Shown one piece after another: positions 47,626-56,569 of a stretch of 64,000 nucleotides of DNA. Numbering within the stretch: the stretch's first letter is position 1; every line of letters begins with the position of its first letter. Position numbers and translations under genes: made by a program. Origin of the DNA: Allium sativum. Taxonomy: Eukaryota > Streptophyta > Magnoliopsida > Asparagales > Amaryllidaceae. Under the pieces are notes generated by a model, which was not told the origin of the DNA, did not search any database, and saw only the letters and a program-made list of their open reading frames with translations. The stretch covers positions 30,401,659 through 30,465,658 of the forward strand of contig CM060909.1 of the NCBI GenBank assembly GCA_030737875.1, given 5' to 3'.

Positions 47626-48038
47626 ACCACTCAATGATCATTATAATTGGGTTTGACAAAGGATTTGGATTAAATTCTATATGGTATAACGTATACAAAA
47701 GTAATAGTATATGTTATTTAAAGGTCGAATTTAGATTAAACTAGATTTGAAATTTCTATGTTTTGTTAATTAAGATTTGGATTTAAAAATTTTATGACAT
47801 GATTTTCTATAAAATAGTACAAGTATATATATTATTTTAAAAACCTAGCTTATAAACCTGGGATCTGGGTATTTATGTCCATCTCAACTAAAAATATTGA
47901 TTCATGTACTAAGGAAACTCGGTTCATTGAAATTTTAGATCTAGAAATCATGAAATGGATTTAAGTTTTTAAAGGAGAGCAGTGGTCGTTGAAATGCTTA
48001 ACCAGGGCGATAATAAGGGAACGGAAATTTGCTGAGAA

Positions 48039-48073
<35 letters not shown>

Positions 48074-49790
48074 AATATATATATGGTTTAAATAGAACGC
48101 GCCGCGCAGCGACCATTCACGAATTTCGACCATTGACTTTGAATGGACGTAGTGGGAGATCCAACCGTCGGATTTTCCTAAAACCGGAACCGTTGGGTTC
48201 GTACCGAAAAGAGCTTTCCAATGAATATGAGAGATTTGAAATATAACGGTTAGATTTGGAAATATGTCCAAATAAAATTTGGAAAAGGTCGCTATGGCCG
48301 CAGTTCGGTGGCCGTTATTGGAAACCGACTGAAATATCGATTATAAAATTATTAAAAATATTAATAATTTGTGTAAAATCATAATAAGTGATTGGGAAAG
48401 AATTGGGATGAAAAATCCATACTTGAATGGATAAAAATATATTTTTTCGAAACAAACTTTAATATTATATGAGATGAGAATAAGGGAAAATGGTTAAGGA
48501 TGAATCAAAGTGCCAAAATAAGGAAAATGAGATGCAAATATAAAATTTGGCTATTCCGGATAAAGTAATAGTTAAACGAATTCTAAATTTGGAACTAGTG
48601 ATATCGAAATAAGATATAAAAATAAAGCTTAGTCTGAGGTGAATGGATTCAATATAAGGAAATCAACTTAGGAAGATGAAATAAGTCGATATAGAATTAT
48701 ATGTATTGTTGGATTTAGTAAGTGAAATGGAAATTTCAAAACGAGAGAAATAAAATGGTTGATATAAAAGAAACCATCACGGACCTTAACCCTTGATTAT
48801 GGATTGGAAGTTGACTTTATGGAATGACATTCATGTAATATGGATGGAATGATAAGGATAAGTCATGAAATTGGTGAGTTGACCCATATTAATGAATTAA
48901 TGATTCAATATAATCGAGGCAGTGGAAGAGTAAAATGGGTTCAAGTTTAACCAAAATGAATGTCGATATGAAACGAGAAATTGGATAGAAAGAATATCAG
49001 AATAAAGTAAGCAATTGAGTGTGGATCCAATTTTTGAATAATGAAGTGATAACAAAGTCAAGTGTCAAGGATTTATAAAAAGTATGGGAATCGAAAATGT
49101 CGAAGTTTCGAATAGGAATAAACCAATGTTTATGTAATTCTGAAATAGTCGATAAGCTGAAGCTAAAATGACCATAACTTGTGAATGAATGATCGGAATT
49201 TAGCAATTTCGGACTTTTTGGAAACCTTAGAAACTGAGATAAAACTTGTGTTAGTAAAGCCTTGCCTAGTTTCCAAGTCTATTAGGTTGAAAACCAAGAA
49301 CTAGTCATAGTGGTATGCGCAGAAAATAAAAATCTGAACTGAATACCAATGTTGTTTTGGTCATAGCTTCCTAACGGAACGTCCAATTTTAATGTGCGAG
49401 TACAATTCGGAAAGCCCAGGATATGAACTAAAACTTTTCCTTAATATGTTGGGTACCATTTTGCTGTTTAAAGGATTAAAAAATGGGTTGAACAATTCAT
49501 ATCTGCATTTTTCAGTATACGGGCTGAGGTGTTCGCCTTCACTAAAATGATCATAACTTTTGAACGATTTATCCGAGTTCGACGAATCCGGACAATTCAG
49601 AAAGCCTGAAACAAATTCTATAACTTTTTCTTGTATGTTTTAGTCAAATTCCCTCATCTAAGGGGTGATAACCCTCAATTTATTCGTTGGTCTGTCGTTA
49701 ACATTTTGGTTTTATAGTTGAAATGGTCGATATATATTGTGCAAGTTGTATACAATTGCTATATAATGTATATATGTTTGATTCTTATGT
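47626..49790 (+). mobile_element. Decayed A-group LTR-like sequence
   Basis: About 2.2 kb of AT-rich, non-coding sequence. The block 48085-48425 is the reverse complement of the A LTR around 6433-6770 (ATCCAACCGTCGGA, GAGCTTTCCAATGAATAT, GGCCGTTATTGGAAACCGAC, GATGAAAAATCCAT), so an A-like LTR lies here in plus orientation. An AT run is at 48041-48082. At 49165-49640 there are three diverged units of a CATAACTT..GAACG block. I cannot define its ends, and it may be more than one remnant. Confidence 0.5.
49165..49640 (+). repeat. Three diverged ~180-195 bp units
   Basis: Three blocks near 49169, 49351 and 49549 each begin (A/T)CATA(A/G)CTT with GAA(T/C)G, CTAACGG or GAACG close behind, then an AATTCGGA/TTCGGACTT-like word, AA(A)GCC or ACCTTAGAAAC, and end in ATAAAACTTG or AACTTTTTC. 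They look like an old tandem duplication within an LTR. Confidence 0.45.
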
Positions 49791-50733
49791 GTATGTGAGT
49801 ATGTAGCAGGTGTAAGGAAGTATCACTACGCTTCGAAACTCCCCATGCCTCTGTTTGATGTTGACGATGATTGTATAGTCTACGGTTGGATCTTTGCAGA
49901 TGCAGAACTGCGCGGATAATTCATAGGAGAATTGTTTCCACGAGTAAATGGTGTTTTCCCTATACTGGCGATGACCGCTGCTGCTTGGAAGTACAACGGG
50001 AAGAAGCGGCACCTGACGGCTCCGGAAGCGTTGTAAAATCCATCTTGTTGTCGAAAGCCATCAGATGATCGTTGGGGTCAGTCGTCCCAAGATATTTTAT
50101 GGTTGGAACTTTGACTCTTGACAGTATTATGGTGTTCATAATATCATCGATGAACGGTGCTACTCTTTCGTTGTCATTAACCTTGTCATCCTGGGTTCTC
50201 TTCCCCTTTCTTCCCAGCAAGTCCTTGATGGTCTTCTAAGTGAGATATTTGACATAAGCCTCCGTGTTGTCATAGTTTTCTCTTTTGGGATCATGGCCTT
50301 TGGAGTTGGAGCTCCCAGACTGTTCCTGCTTGCACTGATTCCCTTGATGATCTACTCCCATCGGATGAGACTTCTTTTTCTTAGAAGAAGTTGCATTAGG
50401 CTTCCCTTTTGCTTCTGACTGTTGAACATGAGCCTTCCTTTTTGGAGATTCATTCGTCTCTCTCTGACTAGATCTAGTGAGCCTTGAGGACTTTTGTGTC
50501 TGGACAACATTGAATTGAGCTTGCATTTCTTGAAGTTGCCTTTCCAAGAACAAGATTCTTGCGACATTATCTTCCATGGCATTTGGGTTTGGTGGTTGTT
50601 GTGGATTGGGTGCGGCTTCTTACCCATTATTATTTGGGTTAAGTGCTGGGCTCTCATCTCTTTCAAGGGTAGCATTGGGATCCAGCTCTTTGTTTCCTTC
50701 CTCCAATCTTTTCGACTTCATCTTTCCTACCAT
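49790..50733 (-). pseudogene. gag: Tat-lineage gag pseudogene, 5' part
   Basis: The minus strand starts at ATG 50733-50731 (MVGKMKSKRLEEGNKELDP). It continues through a glutamine- and lysine-rich linker with LERQLQEMQAQ to the capsid-type segment APFIDDIMNTIILSRVKVP followed by GTTDPNDHLMAF, typical of Gag in Tat-lineage Ty3/gypsy elements. Two in-frame stops (near 50620 and 50236) fit C-to-T change. A frame change near 50010 moves the reading to SWKQFSYELSAQF and KQRHGE. Homology ends near 49800, so the rest of gag and all of pol are missing. The family is different from T1 and T2. Confidence 0.75.
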
Positions 50734-50814
50734 GGAACAATAAATTCACCAACTTAATTTAAACAAATTAACCACAAGGTCAGAGGTTTAGGACCTTCTT
50801 CTAGTGCCAAAACT
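50734..50814 (-). other. Leader and possible primer site of the Tat fragment
   Basis: The minus strand reads TTGGCACTAGAAGAAGGTCC about 55 bases upstream of the gag ATG. A primer site beginning TGG is expected here, but the LTR edge beside it lacks a clean CA, and I cannot assign the tRNA. Confidence 0.35.
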
Positions 50815-52112
50815 TTAACGAAATTTTTCGTCAACACTCGAATTACAGTATGTAAGACGTGCGTTCATGGGGTTGATGATTTTCTAAGCCATGATTATGA
50901 CATTATGTACTACAATAAGAAGAAAATAGGCTAACATTTCGTTCGAGTTCAAGGACGAAGTCATCACAATATTCGTTAACTCCGATGATCCTTCCGTGTC
51001 AGATCCACTTAAGGGAGGGGCCTGAATCACGATAGAGATTGGGTTAGGAATTCGTAGACGATCTCCTTACATCAATGTATGGGAAGCGTTAAGCCCAGCA
51101 TGAGAATATGGACCAATCATGGCGGACCCTTAGAGCGAGGAGAAGGGAATTGCGTATTTCCACAATGCCATGTTCCTCCACCGCCGGGGCGCCTTGGTTG
51201 ATCCCCTTATCAGAAAGGTTAGTGTTAACTCCCTGTTTTCTCATTATGGTATAACAAGATTATCGAATAGCAAGATGTATGAGACCCAGAATTCTCCATT
51301 CATAATTCGTATATATATTACAAGAATTGATGATTTGCTCCTCTTTAGAAGAAAAGAATTAAATCGAGAAATAAAAAGTGCGTCCCCCTTTATGAAGCTC
51401 CTAGGGTCCTATTTATAGAGAATCTGGTGTCCTTCTATCAGTAGGTTGTTGGGACTGAATGGATTCATAGCGGTCGCTATTCCCTTAGTCTCGAGCATTT
51501 GGCTATCGGCTATCCTCGTCGAGCCAGTTACGGTCTTCGAATCGAGGTTCCGGATGAATTGGGCCTCCCCAAGGTGGAAATGAGTTTATTGCCAAGATGG
51601 GATGTAGAGGCTTTTGGACTTCTCTGTGGATGCCCCCAAGTGTCGGTCCTCTAACTTAAGTTTTCGGATGTAGGCTTTCGTCTTTATCGTGGGTACTCAA
51701 AGGGGCCTACCCTAACGATGTAAGCGTATATCCGCCGATTTAGAACCATTGGTGGTTCAGGTACTATGTGGATTAGTACGAGTAGCCCGTATCCTTGCTT
51801 GAGTCTTGGTTTAGCCTTCCGGTTTAGCTCCCAGAGGATAACCTCCAGTGATATCTAAGTTACTTACGAATGTAACCCCTTCGTCAATTATGGAGCTGTT
51901 TTTGAGGAGTCGGTCATGGACCATCTTTATGCATGGCCTGCTACTCTTCTTCCTTTGATGTATTGGCGTTAAGTAGGTTAATTCCTGTCGGGTAGACCAT
52001 GTCGGATAAACCTTTTGTTGGTGCCCTGTAGGCTTCGGGACCCTTTTTTCAGAGGGGGTTTCGGCTTGTGTTGCTCTCAGATTCTTCATCCTTTACTTAT
52101 ATTCATTCAACA
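50815..52112 (-). mobile_element. LTR of the Tat gag fragment
   Basis: This region upstream of the gag pseudogene has the make-up of an LTR on the minus strand. A start at TGTTGAATG (52112) is proposed because GTGAAGGGA precedes it. A TATA box (CTATAAATAG) lies at 51418-51409. It ends near 50815 beside the possible primer site, with TTGACGAAAAATTTCGT. Without a second copy in the window, both edges are approximate. It does not resemble the 734-bp LTR at 52832. Confidence 0.45.
51409..51418 (-). promoter_or_regulatory. TATA box in the Tat-fragment LTR
   Basis: The minus strand reads TCTCTATAAATAGGACC, a strong plant TATA box, oriented toward the gag pseudogene. Confidence 0.55.
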
Positions 52113-52239
52113 TCCCTTCACTATTATCCCGTGCTAAGGTAATTTTTGTAGTAACATGTCACAAGACTATGGGATATTAATAAAGAACTGAAAGACCATT
52201 AAAGTAACATTGTGATAGTAAAGAATATATTATTTTATA
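52113..52239. other. Short junction segment
   Basis: An AT-rich stretch between the presumed LTR edge and the copia fragment. Nothing is recognisable here. Confidence 0.3.
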
Positions 52240-52831
52240 ATAAGGGAAGAGTGCAAAATATATTATAATTCATAGAGCATACTTTTACAAACTCCATTAT
52301 GGCGGATCCGCTTACCAAAAGATTATCACTTATGGTTTTTCATGAGCATGTTGCTCAATCGGTGTAACCTTTTGGTAAGGATATTTTGGTTCAGAGGGAG
52401 TTTTTATTTGGTATTGTCGCATGACTCAATCCTCTATGCTTCGGTTACAGATATATATATCAAGTTATTTTTTTGATCAGAAATAAACTAACAAAGTATT
52501 GTTTGCATTCTAGGTTGTTCAAATATTGAACATTTTGATCTCACTAAAGTTGGATTAGTTGGGAATAGGCATGTAATGATCACACCTCATGTCAAATTCC
52601 ATGCTACACATCCATGATTGATCTATGTCATTTGATTGTTTAAGTATTTGTGACCATTGATGGGTTTAGTTACATTAAAGATAACCATAGCCGCTTTGAA
52701 CCTTTGTCAGCATGGTTAATGGACAAGACTGTTTAACATAACACCTTATGGCATAAATAGCATAATTTGGAGCTTATAAAGCTATACACATTTAAGGTTA
52801 TTAAATATATGGCCCAGGGGGAGATTATTAG
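52240..52831 (+). pseudogene. pol: Ty1/copia 3' end: pol C-terminus, UTR, polypurine tract
   Basis: Around 52290-52370 the plus strand encodes NSIMADPLTKRL followed by VFHEHVA and a stop, the hallmark C-terminus of copia polyproteins (RNase H end, DPLTK motif). About 440 bp of AT-rich 3' untranslated sequence follows, ending in GGCCCAGGGGGAGATTATT (52811-52829), a typical copia polypurine tract. Everything upstream of about 52240 is missing. The tract is followed within a few bases by the LTR at 52832. Confidence 0.75.
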
Positions 52832-53565
52832 TGTTAGATCCAAAAATTGCTCTAACACCTAAACTAGTAACAATTTCTAATGAAATGAAATTACAAATGA
52901 AGAAAACACACAATTTATAGTGGTTCGGCATTAAATAGCCTACGTCCACTTTCCACTCTTTGAATTGATGACTTGAATGTAGATACAACAATAATTCTCA
53001 CTCACTTTCACTCATACAATGCGTAGATTCACTCAATCTTCCCTGAAATGTACTTTTAAAAGATGATTGTAATATGAAAATGGTGATGGAATTCAGTTCT
53101 CAAAGGGGTTTCAACTCTGAAAATGCCAAAAGATCCCTTCAAATGAGCCTTGGAGGTGTATTTATAGGTGGAAAATACTTCTGGGATGGCTTTGGTTCGG
53201 ATCCACGTGGCGCTCATCCCATGAGTATCGGGCTCGGATCTCTTCTGATGAAGACAGCGCATCAAGTTAGTGGGTGAACGTGGGGTGATGGGCTCGTAAC
53301 TGTTCCGAACTTTCAGGGAACGGGGGCTATAATTGTCACAGATTATGGCCCAGGTCGGATATTCTTAGGATCAGAGGGATGGGTCGGGTCGACCTCGAAC
53401 CGATCTGGTTCAGCCTGCGCTTCTTCCTTCTCTTCTCTGCTTTATTCTGCCTTGACCAAGTAATACCGATCCGATCCGGTCGTTGAGGTGGGAATTCATC
53501 TAGTGAACATCCTTCATAATTGATCTTCTAACTTTGTTTAGCCTAGTTCACAAAGTAGGCTAACA
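52832..53565 (-). mobile_element. 734-bp LTR, taken as the 3' LTR of Tat element D
   Basis: It is bounded by TGTTAG (52832) and CTAACA (53565), perfect inverted ends. In minus sense it follows a polypurine tract (CGAGGGGGGAAAA, 53578-53566), has a TATA box CTATAAATACA (53167-53157), and a U5 with GTGGACGTAGGC and GCCGAACCACTATAAA, a combination common in sense-strand plant LTRs. This favours minus orientation and element D. However, a copia polypurine tract also abuts its left side in plus orientation, so copia ownership cannot be excluded. Confidence 0.6.
53157..53167 (-). promoter_or_regulatory. TATA box in the D LTR
   Basis: The minus strand reads CCACCTATAAATACACC about 400 bp into the LTR, giving U3 of about 400 and R plus U5 of about 300 bp. 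Confidence 0.6.
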
Positions 53566-53578
53566 TTTTCCCCCCTCG

Positions 53579-54011
53579 AAGTATGCTTCTATTGAAAATA
53601 GAGTGCACTTCGAAATTGTCTATCCATTGATCTTGGAATTTAAATTGTTGAATAGTCGCTTCCATTCGCTTGTAAAGTTGTGTTGCTTCATCAAGTTGCA
53701 ACCCTTGGTGTCTATATATACATCAAAGAGCGCACACATTGCTTTCGTTACTTAAAATAACTTTGAGAATTTTTCTTGACGTCTAGTAGCCCCTCCAGGT
53801 AAACTTAATGACGCATATTTATTAGATTTCCACTTCTTTTTCTGAATCAATCTAACGCACTGGGTTGAGCTTCAGACTTTATATGTCCATCCTATCCGAT
53901 CTGGTTGTCACAGCGATGAATCATAAGGCTGCACTGATGTGGGCCTTTCTCTTATTGGGTCGAGTCAGGCATTGGGGCCCCACGGAGAAAATAAAAAGCC
54001 CCCTATCCTTG
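53579..54011. other. D segment between LTR and antisense gene
   Basis: About 430 bp with no coding potential on either strand that I can support. It presumably contains the upstream region of the antisense gene's promoter. Confidence 0.4.
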
Positions 54012-54020
54012 TATATATTT
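54012..54020 (+). promoter_or_regulatory. Candidate TATA box of the antisense gene
   Basis: CCTTGTATATATTTACAC lies in a pyrimidine-rich setting, followed about 30 bp later by CTTCACTTTATTCCGCC and then an AAACCCTAG-containing leader typical of plant 5' ends. A donor (TTAG then GTAAAG) follows at 54138. Together with the acceptor at 55059 this looks like a normal Pol II promoter and a 5'UTR exon of about 100 bases. Inferred. Confidence 0.4.
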
Positions 54021-54137
54021 ACACAAATATTCCTCCCCCTCTTCACTTTATTCCGCCTTCCTCCTTGTCGCTCAGCACAAACCCTAGTTCGTAAACCACG
54101 AAGAAAAAATCCTCAATCCTTCGAAATAAATCCTTAG

Positions 54138-55059
54138 GTAAAGCTTTAATTCGTTGTTTAACTAATTATAACTCGGAATTTAAGAGCGATTTGAATAATT
54201 TTGCCTATTATCGTGTCAACTTCGATGCGATGCTGAGTGCTCCTTCGCTATCGATGTTGGTGGTCTCGTCTCCACCTCGAGATGGTTGCAGAGGAAGCTG
54301 GAGCCAGCGCTGGACATATAGATCCGTGGGTACTCCATTGTGACGGAGTTCGTGAAAAGTGGATGAGCTTTGGAGAGGAGGCAGGTTTGGTGCTGATAAA
54401 GAAATGGAGAAGATAGAAAAGTGGGAGAGGAATGGGATTGGTTCGAAGCAGGAGGCACAAGAGGGAGGAGAAATAAATTCATCCAACTAGGTCGGGTAGG
54501 AAGGTGGAGCATGATCATGGGAAAAATAAGCTTAAGGACATAAGGATGGTTCGGTTTGGTGTTGACCGACCCACTCGTGGCTACCTTCTTCTAAATCCAT
54601 CTGATTCGATCCATTCCGGTGAACCATTCAAAATTACCTATTGATGACTTGTGCACCCGAACCGATCCCATACCACCCAGGGCTAACGAACCGATTCGGT
54701 CATGATATAAGAGAAGGAACTTAAACTAATCTGATAATAGCACACACATCCGAACCGATCCCATACCACCTAGGGCTAACGAACCGATCCGAAACGACTT
54801 TGTCAAAAGTGACTCAACTAACTTAATCAGTGTTGGCCATGGTTTATGACATTATGGACAGTTAGGATAGAGCCTTATGATCATGACTGAAATTCCAAGA
54901 TTATCCTGAACACATTAATGCTTCGCCAATCTTTTGCATTGCACCTTTATGCGTTTACTTTGATTCTCTTGCACACACTTTGTACACTTTAGTTTGCACA
55001 CATGCACGGGGGGAATATGGGCAACTTTACTCTAACTTCCATTCTTGCTTCTTCAATAG
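54138..55059 (+). other. Predicted 5'UTR intron of the antisense gene
   Basis: The donor is CCTTAG followed by GTAAAGC at 54138. The acceptor is TTCTTGCTTCTTCAATAG ending at 55059, 10 bases before the ATG. The 922-bp interval has no convincing open frame and includes a duplicated 42-bp block (54657-54698 and 54750-54791). Long 5'UTR introns are common in plant genes. Based on splice signals only. Confidence 0.4.
54657..54791 (+). repeat. 42-bp direct repeat, 93 bp apart
   Basis: CCGAACCGATCCCATACCAC..GGGCTAACGAACCGAT occurs at 54657-54698 and 54750-54791 with two or three mismatches. The CCGAACCGATC word also resembles GAACCGATCTGG in the D LTR U3 (53398-53410). It may be a transcription-factor site cluster or a small tandem duplication. 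Confidence 0.8.
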
Positions 55060-55069
55060 CTTAGTGATC

Positions 55070-55820
55070 ATGGAAGAAAGACGCTCATCTAGATTGGCAA
55101 AAAGGGGAGATATTGCAAGGTCGTCTGATAATCCATTTGTCGAGGATGTATCTTCCACCTCAGATTCAGGATGGAATAGTGAAGGTCCCGACTACGAGAT
55201 AGAAGTTCATAACAGTGAAGCATCTTCTGGGGGTGATATCTCTCTCGGTGAAGAAGAAGAAGGAGGAGGGATAGGAGATAACCATGCTCCCGACGAATTC
55301 AGGGATGCAGTTATCCTGGAATCGCCTAAAGATTTAGTTGAGTCGACAATTGATAACGATAGACTAATACAGATACGCCTCAAGTATGGGTTTCTTCAAG
55401 GAGATAACCTTTTACCCTCAAAAACAGATCGTCCCCATGATCCACCAGAAGGATATATGGCTATTTCCAGATTAATGTGTCTTGTTGGAGCGATACCTCC
55501 ATTTCCAACATTCATCGTTGATTTCCTAAGACAGTTGAGGATTGCCCTCATGCAGCTTCTTCCCAATTCTTATGCCTATTTATATACCCTGTACATAACC
55601 TATAGAGAAATTCTTGGTGAAGAGTTGACTTTTGAAGATGTTCATTTCTTTTACAACTTCAAACATCGAACCAATGACACTCCGTCCTTTGTATATTTCG
55701 AATCTGTGCCAAAAAGAAAGATTATCACCGTTCCGTTTAGTAGCAATGTTGGAGATCCAAAGCCTGAATGGTTTTACATTAGACAGCAGCCGGGGTGCGC
55801 TAGAAGGTGGCTCAAGTCAG
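55070..55820 (+). CDS. Antisense accessory gene of D, exon 1 (Transposase_28-like)
   Basis: The open frame begins MEERRSSRLAKRGD; an upstream in-frame ATG at 54980 lies before the predicted acceptor. Residues 1-110 are acidic and serine/glutamate-rich with a basic start, like a disordered nuclear protein. From about 125 to 250 it reads LKYGFLQGDNLLPS, EGYMAISRLMCLVGAIPPFP, FIVDFLRQLRIALMQLLPNS, REILGEELTFEDVHFFYNFK and PEWFYIRQQPG. This is the pattern of the 'putative gypsy type transposon' domain (Transposase_28, PF04195) found in extra ORFs of plant Tat elements. The exon has no stop. It ends AAGTCAG followed by GTAAGAAC. Its biochemical function is unknown. The strand is opposite to D's gag-pol. 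Confidence 0.75.
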
Positions 55821-55888
55821 GTAAGAACATCAATGTTTTAAATTTCATACCTCGAAAACATACTAACACCGCTTGTCTTTTCTTACAG
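55821..55888 (+). other. Predicted intron 1 of the antisense gene
   Basis: A 68-bp GTAAGAAC..TTTTCTTACAG interval with canonical, strong ends. Removing it joins exon 1 (one base of a codon left over) in phase to the next open frame, giving the continuous reading SG/V then PNPPQEKQPIQF. This is the most convincing intron in the window. Confidence 0.7.
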
Positions 55889-56455
55889 TTCCTAATCCAC
55901 CGCAAGAAAAACAGCCAATACAATTTGATCGCTTGAATCGGCTACTCAACGATGACCATAAATTCTTGACCATCAAAGAGTGTTTGTTGGATGACTATCT
56001 TCATAGGCATCGTCTTGTTGCTATAACTCGTAGCATAGGGCATGGCAAGGGACCTTATGTGTATATACCTCATGATGAAGGGCCAATTGAGGCCTCACCG
56101 GGGCATGGAGGTAGCCCGAAGGATCCTCCTGTGCCTCAAAAGATTCCTTCTCCTTCATCTTCTGCAACTCGAGATGACATACTAGCGAGTATACCTGCCA
56201 CTGATAGGGACAAATATATTACTCCTGATGATGCGGCTACTCCTGAGGGGCCAATTTCTCCAAAGGGGTTGCCATCAGTTATTCCTCTAGGATACACTCC
56301 CATAGCCGATGAATCTACATTTCGGGGCTTGGGGGATCTTCCCCTACCCGAAACTTTTTATTCTTCAAAGGATTTCCCAACAAATCCTCTCACTTTTACT
56401 TCTGAGGAAGAGATCACTCCTGTAAAGGCCGGGGAGACTATCAATCCGGGCTCTG
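55889..56455 (+). CDS. Antisense accessory gene of D, exon 2
   Basis: This continues the protein with RLNRLLNDDHKFLTIKE, the conserved tail of the domain, then a proline- and aspartate-rich region (about 56080-56450: SPGHGGSPKDPPVPQKIPSP and similar). No stop occurs before the predicted donor at 56456; if unspliced, the frame would end at 56493. It is likely a flexible linker to the C-terminal half. The donor (CTCTG then GTCTGT) is weak and was chosen because it alone keeps the frame into exon 3. Confidence 0.6.
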
Positions 56456-56569
56456 GTCTGTTTGGGGGGAAGCATCACTTAGGATACACATGACACTCCA
56501 GCACTGCACGTCACATCACTTGAGATTTATTCTAATATTGATCTTAATATTCTTTAATTTTTTTTGCAG
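56456..56569 (+). other. Predicted intron 2 of the antisense gene
   Basis: The acceptor is strong (TTTAATTTTTTTTGCAG ending 56569); the donor GTCTGT at 56456 is weak. The 114-bp interval is AT-rich, contains the stop that would end exon 2, and its removal leaves the downstream frame open. An alternative donor GTAAAGG at 56422 would not keep the frame. Confidence 0.45.

Noticed and set aside
47969..48271. 100-codon minus-strand frame with IYIYIYI
   Set aside because: Produced by an AT dinucleotide run and by an old LTR segment; not coding.
50494..50757. Plus-strand 87-codon frame over the Tat gag
   Set aside because: It is the reverse-strand shadow of the minus-strand gag pseudogene.
54208..54518. 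Minus-strand frames of 70-100 codons near 54200-54520
   Set aside because: Overlapping frames in a GC-richer stretch of the predicted 5'UTR intron; none has a domain or supporting signals.
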